Shown: positions 10,367 through 25,059 of the stretch, in pieces | Layout: each line of letters begins with the position of its first letter | Position numbering within the stretch: the first letter of the stretch is position 1 | Assembly: GCF_030848805.1 (NCBI RefSeq) | Contig: NC_092369.1 | Span: 11,817,199-11,881,198 of the forward strand | Source of the DNA: Temnothorax longispinosus | Lineage: Eukaryota > Arthropoda > Insecta > Hymenoptera > Formicidae | Length of the DNA: 64,000 nucleotides | Direction: 5' to 3' | The notes under the pieces: generated by a model | The model's input: only the letters and a program-made list of their open reading frames with translations | Told to the model about the DNA's origin: nothing | The model's database searches: none | Position numbers and translations under genes: made by a program

Positions 10367-13300
10367 ACGGAAGCTTCGACGGAAGCTACGACGGCGGGTG
10401 GAATTTCACGGCGGATTTCGTTGTAACGAGTCCTATTGCGAGTTTCTTCGAAACTGTCCGATCTCGCCGACGACGCCCAGTTAATTAAAAGCTCGGCGCG
10501 AGCCTCGCCGCTGTATAATGGATCGTCGGCGAATTTTAAGGTGGCGTGCTTAACTTTTGCCCGAAGTTAAATGGCGTTGTTTACCGCGCCCGGCGAAGTT
10601 TAATGATATCGCGGCCGAGAATATCTTCATTTCGTCGCGCGAGCTCGCGCGGTGATCGAGGGGGCAGGGAGGGGGGGCAAGCCCCCGTAATGACCCGCGC
10701 GCCACGATTTCGGAAAATCTGTCAGAGAGGGGGACAAACGAGATATCTCCGTGGCGCCAAAGGTGCCTCGTTAGTCGGATATTCGTGAGTAATTTTAGTG
10801 TCGTACCCACGCGACTGGCCCGAAGGTTTATAATTACCTAACCTCACCCGACCCAATCTAACCCACTTGGCAAACGAGCGAGAGTTCCAGTTTTCCTCTC
10901 ACCGAGCGCCGGATACGACGGGCGAAGCTCGTTTAAAAAAAGAAGGAAAGAGTCGATCGACCGAGAATTGTCGACGAGCCTCCAATTAATATCTGACCTG
11001 ACTTTACTCGAACCTAACGACGCGCGATATACACGATCGTTTATAAGACCGGCGATTATGACGATTGCAAGTCGGCAATCAAATTCCGATGGCAGGAATG
11101 GCATAATATAAGTATTTGCGTTTATATGTGGCCAAATAGTTCGCCGTTACATTGTAGCGACGATTGACATCAATTGCGGACGGCCGCTTTATTGAAGACA
11201 CTTGATCTCATTTCGATTCAACATACGAGCGAGCGAACAATATCAATTTTTATGGCGCAGGTTAATCGGTATTTTATTAGTGTAAAGGGAAACGTATACA
11301 TATTCGTCTTCTTAAATTGTTAAAAGCGCGTAATGCATTAAATTAGACTCGCTAAACGTATAGCGAGGTGTAAATGTAACAAGGTGTTCGTACCTGAAAG
11401 ACGACAAAGTGCGAACACACTTGTCGCCGTAATGAGCCATAAAGTAACAGTCGACAAACAGTCAACAGGAAACAGTCAACGGTCAAAATAAATGACCATC
11501 CTGTAGGAACGGCAGGTATAAAGAAATTCTCGCTATTTTAAAGCTGGTAATGACAGTAAAATAATGTAATATGACAACCGACACAATGCGACAGTGTCAA
11601 TATGTACAGTTTGGGGATTCGTTTATACCTGCTTTTCGAAACACCTTTCGGAGCGACGAGAAAACTTCATCTTTTCGACCGATAATGATCCCAACTACGA
11701 TGACCCACTAATTTCGAAACCCTCGTCAAAAATCACGTGGAAAACGTTTGCCTGTTTTAAACGTTGCGTCCAATTGTTATTCTCTTCTTTTCTAATTTCC
11801 CATCTTATTTTTTATTTTATATTAAGAGGCTTTTCCTCTTTCAAAAATTCAAGGTATATCGCGTGACAATAATGCTCTGATTAAATGTAAAAAAATGTAC
11901 ATAAAATAAAGACTAGAGGAAATAATAAATTATGTTTATCTGTAAGCGCCTATTTACGCCTTTTATAATAAATGTCTCTTTGTATCTATTTATAAATTTT
12001 TTGTTGTCACAATAAGAGCAGCATCCGCGAACGAAGAGCACGAAATGTCGCGATTGAAATTTCTCCGAATCGGAATATATACCAATAAGATAAACAAGCC
12101 ACTGTGTTTCGGGCACAGTCGCTGGCAAATAATGACACAAATTTAATTAAATAATTACGCAACGTTTGCGTTTGTCGACTCGCTGATAAGGATCCGCAGC
12201 GACTCGAGTATCGATCATCGCGCGACAGCGCTTATACCTCCTGCGAGTTTTGATAATCGACGCATCTTCGGCTGATGCGACGCATTTCAGAACTTCACGG
12301 TGATGCTGCGAGGACCACGAGAGAGCCCGGTGGCGTCCCTGATTGCCGTTAATACAGTCGCGATAAATCTCGAAAGATACTCGCCGCGCGACTAACTCAA
12401 GATCGGTGGCATATGGCGTTCTCAGATCGGATCGTAAAGCGCTTTGCAGGATCGGTCCGGATGATAATATGGGAGGCTTCGGAAACAAGATACACGAAGA
12501 AAATACTTCAGAGAAACGGCAACTTTTTTCAGAATGTTTTCTCGTATACGGGAAGACTATATTCCTCACCTTTCTTCTTTTCATTTATAGAGAAGTTTAA
12601 AAGAGATCAATGCAATATATTAAGCCCTTAAATATTAAATGATCGAGAATATTGTCATTTTACAGCGATCTCATGCGTGATAGCACTGCAAAGAAATTTT
12701 TTCCTGCTTTGCCAGGAAACGCGTAAATAATAAAAATTAATAAGAAACAGAAAAGAAAAAGGAAGAAGAGACACGACGTTGCCTCGAGGTGTTTCGTCAT
12801 TGGACAGCTAACAAATAATTAGGTAACCTTGCCTGCCAACTGTGTAAACTTGCATCTCCTCCTCGGCATCGGCGTTCCCGCTCTTTTTACACCTTATCAG
12901 GTCGCGCAAAGACGACGAGGCGAATAAAGGGGAGAGGAAGAGAAGACATGGACGCAGAAGTAGAAGGGAAGATCCGAGAGAAGTGGAGACGAAGAAAGGT
13001 GGAGAAGAGTCGTCGACCCGGACGCCTCTTCTTCTCTTCTTTGCGCCGTTGTCCCCGCCGCACGATTCCCCTTTCGAGAGAGCGTGAAAAAAATAATAAG
13101 ATCGTGGCTGTCGGAGGTCGATTCTCCTCGTCTACTCCGTTCTCCCCGCGACGCGCGCACGGGGGGAACGCGACAAAAACGTCGACCGGCAAGAAAACGG
13201 AACTCGGTGTCTCCGCGTCGTCGGCAGCGTTACGACGACGCGCGGGTTCAAGCGTTTTGAAACCATAACTGGTATCATTATACGATATACGTCAAATAAT

Positions 13301-13379
13301 GCAGCTGGCATCCTCTGTAAATTACCCATATAACCAAATAATTGCACACGAACAAATTCATTTGTATAGAATCTGTTAG

Positions 13380-13463
13380 TATTGGTTTGGCCAATAAGTC
13401 CCTGCGGTTATTTATAAGTAACATTTATAAGTAAAAAACCGCACGGACTTATTGGCCAACCTA
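13380..13463. mobile_element. Mariner-type MITE with TA target duplication
   Basis: Two inverted ends of about 25 nt (GGCCAATAAGTCC.TGCGG core) face each other across a short AT-rich centre. TA lies at each outer edge (13380-13381 and 13462-13463). The ends resemble irritans-type mariner termini, recognised from memory as GGTTGGC..ATAAGT.CGTGCGG. Only about 80 bases lie between the TAs, so no transposase is present. This is a deletion derivative that must have been mobilised in trans. Confidence 0.85.
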
Positions 13464-15186
13464 TTATTTGGAATTATAATTTGAGATCGGTTGTTCTTTT
13501 CATGTCGCAAATTAATTTTTACCATCTCGTAATTTTCAATAATGAGACTTGTAGGAGCAAAAGTAATAATATTCCAATCAATACTAACTTGACGTGGAAT
13601 TACTAAAAACCATTTCAGAGAATGCCGGAAATAATTACACTCATACGCGATAATCTTTGCACAGGGAAAGGGAAGCGAAACGATGATATTTCGCCGAAAG
13701 GTAAACGCGGTAAAAAGCGCGGACGAAGCAAAACCTCCGCGAGAAACCGATTTAATTTCCCCCGTCACAACCCTTTCGTGGATATCGTGTCCGAGGGTGA
13801 ATGGCTAAAAGGTAATAGTTAATAACAGCGCAGCTGAAAGGGGGATCCGGTAATCCTCTTCTAATTTCTAAAACAAAGAGAGTCGCGGATCGTAGCACGC
13901 CAACGGAAGCGGGAGAGGAAGAGGGAGAGGGAGACGGAGGAAGGAAGAAAGAAAGGGACAGAGAGGGAGAGATGAACGAGCGATTCGAAGGAAGCGAGAG
14001 GGAGAAAGAGAGAAACGTTCTCTCGTGGAGGCAAAGCCGAGATCCCGGGTTCGGGGAGTTCGAAGGGGCGAAGGAGGAGGGTGAGCGGGTGGTAGGAGAA
14101 CTGAAATTGGGATGGGAAGGTGGGAGGGGGGCAGGGTTCCACCCTGGAACACATTAACTGCAGGGCGACGGGGTATATAGGGGTGGGTTGGGGCCGCACC
14201 ACTGGCGTAAGCCGAACGGAAAACGAAATCGTTCTCGGGAGCGTGCGACGAGTAGCTACGGCTTAATTCTGACCTCTTGTTAACCAAGTGGCGTAATGGA
14301 AGTAACACCCCGTACGCTTTCACGTCGTAGAATACTTCCTTCGGAAATTATCGGACTTAACACGGTGGTTGAAATTTTGCTCTGGGAATTAGTCTGTTCT
14401 ATATCCGGTTCTAATATTGGGTGAATGTTACAAATCTAAAACTTCTTTTCTCTTTTTTTTTTTTGGCTGAAAATTCTTCGAAGTTTAATCGCGTGATTGT
14501 CTTAATTCGATTGACTCAATTGTAATTGTATGTATACATATAGTTATAAGATGTCTGTAATAAAATAAAATACTATTTTCAACGTAAAACAGTTATCTAA
14601 AATGAAATAATATAATTTATATTCATGTATGCCGGGTTAATTAGCGAGATTAATTCAGTAGATTTTTCACACGCAATCACAACGCGAAGAATCTCGGTGA
14701 TTTATCATTACCAAGGCTTGCCACGTGTAATCCTTCGAATTAATTCCATTCAATTTCCTCGAGGACGAGGACGGACACGAACAGAAGCGAACGTTCTCGT
14801 GTTGTAAGATTCGCGAGATTAATCCCGATTAGCCTTAATAGAGGCTAGATAGCGGTGTATTTCCTTGATCGATTTGTCCAAATATAGATCAACTAACGAA
14901 TCTCGATCACTGCGCGATGTGGCCGCAACAACGGCCTATGGTATGTTCACATACTAACATATCAAACTGTGTACACCTTGTGAGAAAGACGTGAAAAGGA
15001 GACGAAAACCGAGTGCCATATCGAAAGAGACGTATTTCGTTTGCTCGCAGCGTTTTATTTTTTTCTTTACCGTGTGCTCAAAGTATCTTATCTCATCGAT
15101 CTTTTTGCTCGGTCGGCAATCCAAGCGGCAATCTGCACTGCAAGAAGATTATGCCTGTAATTTCTTTATTTCAATTTCTATACTAA

Positions 15187-15189
<3 letters not shown>

Positions 15190-15222
<33 letters not shown>
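15190..15222. repeat. (CT)n microsatellite
   Basis: A pure CT run of about 32 bases in AT-rich surroundings. Confidence 0.95.
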
Positions 15223-15224
<2 letters not shown>

Positions 15225-18200
15225 GTTTAAAAATTTCTGGATGATAATTTCAGGTAACTAATGAGATTTCTTAAATTTTCTATTTTCTATTATATTAAGA
15301 AATATTTCAAGTTTACATCGATACCTAATTTTTGCAAGAAGCATGTCTTAAGTCACCTATCATTATCTGATCCAACAAAAGAATAATTTACGGAGAATGG
15401 TGATTACATTACATCGATATCTTGATATAACAGCAAACCGCGCCGAGCCCTACGCCAATGTGAGGCACTGAACGAGGGGCGGCAGGAGCACTAGTAGCGT
15501 AGTTAGGGGTGGCTCGGTAGGGATGCTTTAGGGTGAGATTTAGTACCAACCTCCGTCGCTTAGTCTACCCATCCTGTGTATAGTGTACGTAGTGCATGTC
15601 CCGAGAGTCAAACTATAGTCGATACTCGGGAGAGAAATACCAAACCACCACGAAACACTATCCGCGACGATTCATATCAGTCTTCGCTTATGATACTACC
15701 GTAGTGTCTCCCAAACGGAAGTAATATCGCAGCTCAAAAGCCATCGATATCTAACGAGGAAATGTAACCCGCGTTTGCCGCGCGAATCCATCAATTTCAC
15801 ACAATTCGTTGTTCCCCAATTCGACTACGCGAACGACGCCAAAGGCGCTGTCTTAAATTATTAAACATGCCCGACACGCGCTAACTCACGGTGACTAAAA
15901 CCGCGCGCGACGTTAAGGCGAGACGTTATCCGTCGTCCCGAGGTTCGCCCCACTTACTGTTATCTTATATGGCAGTACTTAGGGTGCATTACCCGAATGC
16001 GAAGGTACCGAGCCCCGAAATTTCTATTAGTTCGAGCGAACGGGAGAAGGAGGAGGAAGGAAACCACTTCACGAAATGGGACCCTTAAGTTACCGAGGGG
16101 GAGCGACGCGAAAGAATCCCGGGACAACTTCCTGCGGCTCGATATATACGCCCGGAGCCCTTCGATGTTACCAGGGCCAAGCTCGTATCTCTGTCCCTTT
16201 CAAGAACCCCCGATTGTTACTAAAACATATCCCCGCTCTTGTAATATCGCTACAAGGATCAACGGTATCTATATCTTTACGCACATTACATTTCGCCTCA
16301 GCGAATTTCTCGCACACATGGAATTTTTATTAAATTATCGATCTACATTTCTCTTTTGCGTCCGGATATAAAAAGTAAATAACAAAATAAGAAAAAATTA
16401 ATTAATAATGAAATGTATCTCCACATATAGCTACTAGTTATTATTATACGTAAGAATTTCTTAACAATTATTTGTAATGCATAAAAATAAGACAAATATT
16501 TCTACAAACGTTTCGAAAAAATATCCTGTTTTTCCGCTTGCTTATTCTCGTAGCACTTCTCGCTCGACTGAAGGATTCACACGGATGTTTGGCCAACGTC
16601 TTCCGTAACGGTAGTCGTTCCGAGACTCCGAAAGACAACTCCGGGGCACTCCGGAGGGATAGAACGAGGGATTGTAGCTCGTTTCGTGAGTAAGGTTTCT
16701 ACGGAAGGAGGAGGAAGGAAGAGGTGGAGCAAGGGGCGGGTATTCTCCAAGAGAATCCTCGGGACCGAGGGGGAGGCACAAGAGTCAAGTAAACTCAAGA
16801 ACGGCGGCCTCTTTCATCCCCGAAACTTCAAAAGCCGTAGGAGAGAGCGGCTTCGCTAGTCGCGCCATATGCTGCCCTTCGAGAGTAGATTTTCCCTCCT
16901 TTTTTCTCTCGCCGCCGTTCGCGATAATAAAATTCTAATCAGTTTTCCCTGGTGTATCGCAAGGATAGTTTTCAAGGGCCTCGTAGGCGTGACACTGCGC
17001 ATCGATGGGAAAGGATAAGGGAAAGATGAGACCGCATAACTTCGGAGCTCGAAGTTAATCAAGGATACAGGTCAAAAAATGGAAACGGTATTTCCTAGGT
17101 CGTTGACCCAAATATAACGCCCATGTCTAGCACTTAACGAGAAGAAAACGTCCATCTAATTCCGAGAAAAATTTTCAAGGAATAAAAACCACTTTTCCAA
17201 GACATGAAAATTTACGACATAATTTATACAAATTTATTTGACGGTGACAAATAAATTTTGTCCTACTCCGGAAAAGTCCTAAACGAATAAAATTATTTTC
17301 AAATAAAATTGTTTTCGAGTGCTCTCAACTAAGATGTCACCTCAGACTCGGTTAGACCCTTAACGTAACATAACGCGATGTATGCAAAAGGAAATTAAAC
17401 GCGTAATGCGTAATGCAAATGCAGTTACTAGGGAAAGATTTAAGAGACGCGGCATCCCTTAAGTACACGTCGAAACAGATAATATAAGCTCGCTACGGGG
17501 TGCACGGCTTGTTTGCACTGGGGGCTGTTTGCACACACGATCTCGCGGCTTTCCGCCGGCACGAAACTTCCCCAGGGGAGGGAGGAGGGAAGCCGCTTCA
17601 TCCCCGCGGGTCCGTTCACCGCGGCCGTATATATTCGATTTTCAGGACGACCTGTACCTTTCCGCCCCAGGCCTGTTGGTTTTATGCTCCGACGGAGCTG
17701 TCATTTTATATTTTCCGACGGATTATAACCTGCAAAGCCGTGTCAGTCGAGGGGGTCGAATATTTTACGGTTGCCGGATCCTTAATTACTCGCGACTACC
17801 AACAGCTCAATTTTAAAATTTATATCATCACTCTTTTTCCGTCTCGGAAGGATCTATTTTCTAATTCTATTCGTTTAATCGTACGGTTGTAATTTTAGCG
17901 AGAATATCACCCGATAGAACTTGGAGGAATATTCAGTTGTTGACGCATAAATGCAATTTATTCGCTAAACTCTGCATCATCTACATATCCGCTCTGCACG
18001 AAATATAACAAACGCATTTATCCGGAATTCATTGAAATTCCAGCGTACATGTCGGACCGATATATACTCATACGCCCGAGTAATATACCTGACACAATAC
18101 AAATAATTCGCTTCACGTAACACGGCGGGCTTTGCATAATCTCGCAAGCCCCGCAAGACCCGGATCGGTATCATCGCGGAAGATTGGCCGCATATTTTCG

Positions 18201-20379
18201 ATAACGTCTGGTCAGACAGCCGACAAATCATCACGAGCTATCGAGGGGGCAGCGGCTCGGGGGAGGAAATTGAATATAGAGCGAGAGCACCCCCGAATTT
18301 CACAGCCCGCTACGCCACAAATGAAGCACACTTGGGTGGTGCTCGATTTAGCTCGTATCATCCCGCACCCTCGGCTGAGCACTACGCATCGAGCAAACAC
18401 TGCCACGCATGTAGAACAAACACACACACACGCGACTCGGTGTACACGGTCAATGAAGAGATATATGGATGTGCGAGCGATGCCCCGAAATCTTCGCACG
18501 CCTCAATTGCTCGCGAAAAAAAAGAGCTTACCCCCTGGGAAAAATTACTCGCGCCGTATGTGCCGTTAATTTGAAAATTTTGACATAGAAAATTTTACAT
18601 GGCACATTATGGGCTTTAAGATACCAAAAGAATATAACAAAACATTGACTGCTTCGATTATACCTTGAACTTTAAGTATTCATAGTTATCAGTCTTATGA
18701 TAAGTTGCGCATAGTAAAATATAAAATCGATAAAGTTGATAAGATACTGCGAAGGTAAAATATTAATAAACAGCTGATAAATCCAAGATTCTTTCATACG
18801 CTGATACGAGTAAATTAGAAAAGATTGAAATGGGAGAATCCGTTTAATGTCATTGATATGTTAATTGGCTCAGAGTTCTCACCGCGATCGTTAATCCCCC
18901 ATGAAAACGATCGCGGGATACACGACGACCCACTAGTCCCCCTAGAGTAGAAAACCCCCGCGTACGGGTCACGTGACCCTTTGAAGGGCGGCGGGAGATA
19001 GTGGCCACTCGAAATTTTGTGCTAGTCGAAGGTAATAGATTAATCGTACGCGTCGGTGGCCGATGAAAGGGCCGGTAGAAGTGGACGGGATCATTAAATA
19101 TTGTATGCGCCATGAAAAACTCAGCCATCCATAGGACCGGCCGTATGGACCACTTTTCAACCCTTCGCACAACGCAACGTTTCGCGTGGCGCGATGATAT
19201 CTCTTAATGTTCCCCTTAATGCACCGCAAAAAATTCTCACTTCAGCAAATATGTCGTTCGTACTAACCATGGACGTTTATAATAAGATTATTTTTATCAG
19301 CAACCGTGTATGACATAGAATGAATAAATATTGATATTAATAATATTTTTATAAAATTAAATTAAATTGTTATCTATTAAATGGTTACCTAAAATGTATC
19401 GGGCACTTTACTAAATAATTCATCATAAATAATTTTGGTTGTTGCTTTGAAATTTCAGTAAAAGTTGACGTTTGCGTGCGACACGGCTTTAAACAAAAAT
19501 AATTTTATAAATTATCCGTGAAAGCTCCTTTGCGTTCATTGCAAAGATGGTCGATTATGATTGCGAGGGAAATCCTTTTCCACCCCGGCGAGCTAGTAAT
19601 TATTATTGATACATTCCCGGTAATAATCTCGACGACCCAATTAATACTATCGGCATACCGATAAGCGCAGTTGCGATACATGCAATAATTTATCACGATA
19701 ATCCCACAATGACCGTAAACTATCGCTCACGCGTGCATTTTGGTCAGCTTGCACGGTATTTCGCATACTCCGCGGCCCAACAACGGCCGCCGATGTATGG
19801 TACATCGCTGTAATCTGTAATGCTACAATAGGCTATACTTCCGTATTAGAATTAGAATAAAATTCACTTCGGCGTGTAACGAGGCATTGACAAACGGCGC
19901 GAGGTGAGTTATCTGAAATTACGCTTCCACACGAAGCAGAGAATCGATAAAAAGATTTATCGATAGGGCCCACGTAATCATTAACGGTTCTTGCCGCGAG
20001 ATATCTGATAAATTAATGAATGTTATATATACTTATTGTTAGTATCGATATAAATGTCATATATATTAAAATTACTGAATGCGATCGACCTTTGCGCGTT
20101 CGTAGAAACACACAAACACGCACAAATAATAGAAACGTTAAAGAATCACTTCTAATCGTCTGAAGATACAATTACGCTGTTTGTGAAGATAATGGAGGAT
20201 TTTTCTTAGGACGAAACAAAATCTCCCTGTTATTTTCTCTCGATTTATCGACGACTAATCGTTTTCCCACAATACGTCTCTACAGCGGCGACGAATTAAC
20301 TCGTGCGGACAAACAATGGCGAGCGTACGTGATACCGATCGCGCTCGAAGGCAGAAAATATGTGTATAGATCGCATTCG

Positions 20380-20381
<2 letters not shown>

Positions 20382-20434
<53 letters not shown>

Positions 20435-20438
20435 TCTC
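20382..20438. repeat. (CT)n microsatellite
   Basis: A nearly pure CT run of about 55 bases with one C-C interruption near its right end. Frames through it are artefacts. Confidence 0.95.
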
Positions 20439-23365
20439 GGCTCTTCACCCAAGCTGATCTCACCGTCCCAACGACCATCGTCAACCCGTCGGCCGGGTGG
20501 TTTACCCGGTGTAAGTCGACAACTCACTCCATAAACCCGAGGCGCTCTGTGTACTCTGTACACTGCGGCGAGTTTGCACGAGACGCGTGCGCGCGAGAAG
20601 GACGAGATGAATGACGGAAAAGCCGCGATAATAGTAGGAGCTGCGAATAAAGTGATTTCTCGCCGTTGAGAAAGTCACGCTTGCAAAATGATGAAACAAC
20701 ACGACTAAAAAAATACGTTTTATTCGAAGATTATTGCGGGAAATAAAACCGGAATCAGCATCCTCGCGAACAGTGACAGAGGCATCGATATCTCGCAGGT
20801 AAGCTCGAAAAGCTATAATTTCCTTAAGTGTAACGGTACCTTCTGCGGGGAAAAAAAGATATCGATTCGCTCGCCACGCACTGTAATATAACACAATTAT
20901 ATCTTTGTACGAAATGACGAGCATCCGCACGCGGCGTTTACCGTATGTATAAGTATCTCGCGTGCCGTTGCAGCCTCCCGAATCGGAATGCGAATATGAC
21001 GCACTCTCCCCGCGGTTCGCAAATAAAATGTGATTAAACGCAAATATGTTTCTCTGCGAGACCGTCTAAAACTCGCTCGCATTATCGTAACTCGACTTCA
21101 ACATCATGCTAAGCTCCAGTGTAGGAAAGTTTCGTATCTCGTAAATATCATTAAAATATTACTCGCTCGTACCGGAGAAGTTTTCTCGTCATTAATTGCA
21201 CAACACGGAATCGGAATAAATTAAAACAATGCTAAACAACCGATTTATTCCGTATCTGTGTTCTTCGTACGCGTTCACTACGGAATAATTTTTAGACTGT
21301 GACATGTATAGCCCATTGTAATCGCAACGGTTGGTCTACCTAGCTAGTAATAAAATTGTCAGCGTATCTAGAGAGAGCGTGCACGTGTCGCCGCGGAAGC
21401 CAGTGAAAGAAAAAAAGGGAACGAAGAAGGATGAGATTGAAGCATAAAAGGATCCAGACAATACCACGACGCGAACCACTTACTGATTCTGATAAGCGGC
21501 CGGCCGATTGATCGCGAAACGCACTCGCATGCTTTCAACACGCGAAATTACGACCTCGGTATGGCTATTGCCGTGACGAAACACGCGTTACGGAAATAAT
21601 AAAAAAAAAGGTCGGATTTCTCCCAGCGCGCGCTACCCGCGTTACGTCACCAGCTATTTCTGATAATAACGTATGAAGGCGGCTAAAAGGCATACTAAAT
21701 CTCTCCGCGGGCAGTGATAGCCTTAATTTAACAGCGTAACTCGCAATGGAAATTGGAAACGCAAGGATAAGGTAAGTCCGTGATTTGTACACAAGATCCA
21801 CTTTAGATTTCGTACAAATTATAAACTTGTCATTCCTCCTTTACAGCTTTCTCCAACGCGAGTCCTTCTCACTTCCTCGTATACGAAAGAAACACGAGGT
21901 AACCGAGCAAACAAGTGCAATGGCACGCAGGGGGGATGAAGTAGCGTGCGCCACGAAAGGATCGGAGCGAAGCAAGAGATGGAGAAAGAGGACGAGAGGA
22001 ACAGCGTGGCCGGGCGAGAGTGCACGCTGCAGAGAGGAGAGGTAGGTATTCGTTGGTGTGCCACCAGCAACAGGTGCCCGTCAAACAACGTTCAACCAAC
22101 GTCTCTAGCAGCGAGCCGCTTCTCTTTCCGCGCCCCGCGCGCGCTCTCTTCCTCTTCTTTCTCCTTCTTCCGCCACGCCGGGCTCGCCTCGCGCGCACGC
22201 GATTCTCGATAATTGATTCGCTGACGAGACAGGACATACTCCTGATCCGCGCGCACGATACAAGTCGTGGAGAGAGGATCCCAGGGTGTGCTATTCGTCG
22301 ACGTCGTTTCACGCTCGATAAATTTCGCGCGCGCTCTCGGCCACTGATAAATAATTCCCCGCGCATCACGGCTTCATATTACGCAATCATCGCGATCATC
22401 TCCTCCCGCTGCGCAAATTGCGAAGTCGCGCTGGGGAATAAAAATATTAAACGCAGATACCCCGCTACACATATAACGTCCTAAACCTACTTACGAACCA
22501 CCTTTCCTCAGCGGATTTCTCAATCAATCTCAAACTAATTTTCCCAGTTTTTCAAAAATTGTTTGCCACGTGTAGTACTTAAAATTCCTAAAATTAAAAC
22601 CACTACCAATTAAAAACATGGAAATAGAAACATGTCTAAATACAATCTCTAAACTATCTTTAGAAAGATAGAGTTAAAATTAATGTCCAAAGGACATTAG
22701 CAAATGCCTTTCTCCTTCTCTCACGTTTTGATCGTCGAGAATCGATACGTAAAACGGGGAGCCACTTTTCCGTCTTTCATGCATGTATTAAACGATCTTC
22801 GAAAGCGACTTTATAGAGTCTACAATTTGAAATTCTTCGAAGAATGCACATAACGCCAAAAGAATCAGCCGTGTAATCTCATAAAGGCCTAAAGGGCGGG
22901 AACGTATCGGAGCGTCGGACTTCACGGCGCCTCTTAAACAGCGCTCAACTTTGTTTTCGAAATGGGCGCAACCGATTATTACAAAGCACGAGATGCGCGA
23001 TTAAATAAATGATACGGCGTATCCTCCCGTTCGTCGCGACGCCAGCGTGAAAACATCGACATCGACGAAATTCACCGAATACCGAAATTCGACGGCTGCG
23101 CCCTTAAAACGAAATCTATTCCCACAGAACTCTTATTTTATTCATTCGGTTTTTTTTCAGCATTGTGCTTAAAAAATCTATCAGATCAAAAAAGTAAAAT
23201 AACAGTGATTTGTTTCCGTCATTATAATAAACTGTTTCATACGTGATAAATTTAAAAAAATGTATAATCTTCTTGTTCTCTTTTGACGTTTATTATCTAC
23301 AATTATTATATAATTATTTGTTCCTTGTTTTGTACCTTGCAATTTTACTTGATTGAAAAGTGCGT

Positions 23366-23721
23366 TGTGCGTGCACGGAGAGAATTTTTTGTTATATTTT
23401 ACCGCTAAATTCACTACAAACTTGGGATTACTTGGCAACCAAGAAATTTTTAAAATATAGAAAAGACATTTTACAAACAACGTGATAAAAATTACCAAGC
23501 AGATTGGTAAATTTTGAAAAATTATTGAAATTTCTTAGATATATTTTAGTAAAATTAATCAAACATAATTTATATTTTAATGTAATAGATACTAATATTT
23601 TTTATTATAGTAGATGTTAATCAGAATAGCTCGCATAAAATTCTTGGTGGTACATGTTGTCCCACAACTATACCATGATTTCAGGGTAAATTTTAAGAGA
23701 AAATTCTCTCCGTGTGTGTTT
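23366..23721. mobile_element. Non-autonomous DNA transposon with terminal inverted repeats
   Basis: The left end (about 23366-23420) carries CACGGAGAGAATTTT followed by an A/T-rich stretch and TTTACC. The reverse complement of the right end (about 23690-23721) gives ACACGGAGAGAATTTT followed by a similar stretch and TTTACC, and the resemblance continues inward with more divergence. The element is about 355 bases with no transposase-like frame. I cannot name the superfamily, and the target duplication is unclear. It is old, judging by arm divergence. Confidence 0.65.
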
Positions 23722-25024
23722 AAGAATCTCTGCTTAATTTGCGAGCAGCTCTCGCGAAATCCCTTCGAAATTAACATCGATTTATATCGAGCGAGAGGCG
23801 GAGAAGAAGTCGACATGAAGCGAATCTTTCGTCGAGAACTTCATGGAACGCGCGGGTAATAAAATGCGATCGAAATTCACCGCGTAATTAAACGCACGAA
23901 ACACTCCGTCGGCACGATCAGAGGGTAAAGAGTTAAGACCATTTAAGGGACTTATTCATTAATTAATAAGTGAACGGCCCGTTTTCTCCCCCAGTTTTCA
24001 TCAAAGATATTTTTGTTTTGTGCGCCGAGAGACGCAAACAAGAGTAAATGTCCGGGAATCGCGGATCTTACGAGGCAATTAAACGTAAAACCTGCAATTT
24101 GACTTTGAAAGCGCATTTAAAAACTCCTTAATTACTTCACCAACCCGATACGTTCGCGCAGAGAGGGCGTAAATAGCCTGGCATTAAATGGTATATCGGA
24201 GCACATTGCGTCATGGAGAGGAACAAGCTCTCTAATATACAACTAATACGAGAAAGTAACATATACTGTAATAAAATCGTCCTCTCTCTCGCACGTGCGC
24301 GCGCGCGCGCGAGCGATTGCTATATTTCAGAAATAAAAAAATGAATTTCATTAACCTTGATACGAGCTATAGCGTGATGCATAAATAAATAACCCTCACC
24401 TTGTGTCTAATAATACATACAAGAGAGATGCGTAAAAACTTAAAAATATCACCAATTATAACTATCTGAAACAAACACCTGCCCTCCGGTAAAACCAGTA
24501 TTGCTTATTACGTTACAAAATTAACTCGAACCTGCCCGTACACATTGTAACGACTGCCGTGTCTGCTATGAGCATCAAATATATAAGTATATGAAATATA
24601 CAGCACGTCGCGTCGCATCGGATCCGCTTCGAGTTCTTTGGAGCGTACATAATAAATCCGGCAGCACGAAATACCGGAATCTCGCAGAAGTGCGCGCGGT
24701 CGCGGACCATAAGGACAACGCGTAAAATATGCGCGGCCATACGATACGCCCGTATTAAATGTGTTAATGTCGCGTGCAAAAAAAAAAGCGGTCCATCGTG
24801 CCACCGAGGGAAACAGGCAGCGACCGACAGCGCGTGTAAATTCGTGCCACTTACACGGCAGCCTCTCGCTATCGGATCGGATCGGAGGCCAGAGAGGCTC
24901 CCAGGATTCCACGAAGCCACGAATTAGTGTGAAACCATCGGTATGCCCGGGGGGGCCGGGCACGATGCACGGACTATACACGTCCATAGACGGATACGAA
25001 AGACCTTTGGAAAGGGGGGCCCCG

Positions 25025-25025
<1 letters not shown>

Positions 25026-25059
<34 letters not shown>

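Larger units (their letters stand above)
9641..23300. other. Long non-coding stretch between first-exon island and TIR element
   Basis: I see no exon chain here on either strand. The stretch holds several microsatellites, a GT-rich tract at 10125-10170, a small mariner MITE (13380-13463), a purine-rich block near 13900-14140, a G+C-balanced block at 15430-15760 and many short Arg-rich spurious frames. If the orphan exon at 8.3 kb belongs to daughterless, this is intron; otherwise it may be partly intergenic. One ATG-initiated small ORF at 10232-10366 is listed separately. Confidence 0.5.

Noticed and set aside
10835..10866. CCTAACC-like stretch suggesting insect telomeric repeats
   Set aside because: Only a few degenerate units, not a TTAGG array.
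20790..20816. Plus-strand donor CAG|GTAAGC with a short open stretch before it
   Set aside because: Only a tiny exon without partners; good-looking donors occur by chance at this frequency.
22492..22540. Minus-strand donor GTAAGTAGG with a 46-nt possible da exon
   Set aside because: No polypyrimidine tract at the acceptor and the peptide does not resemble da.
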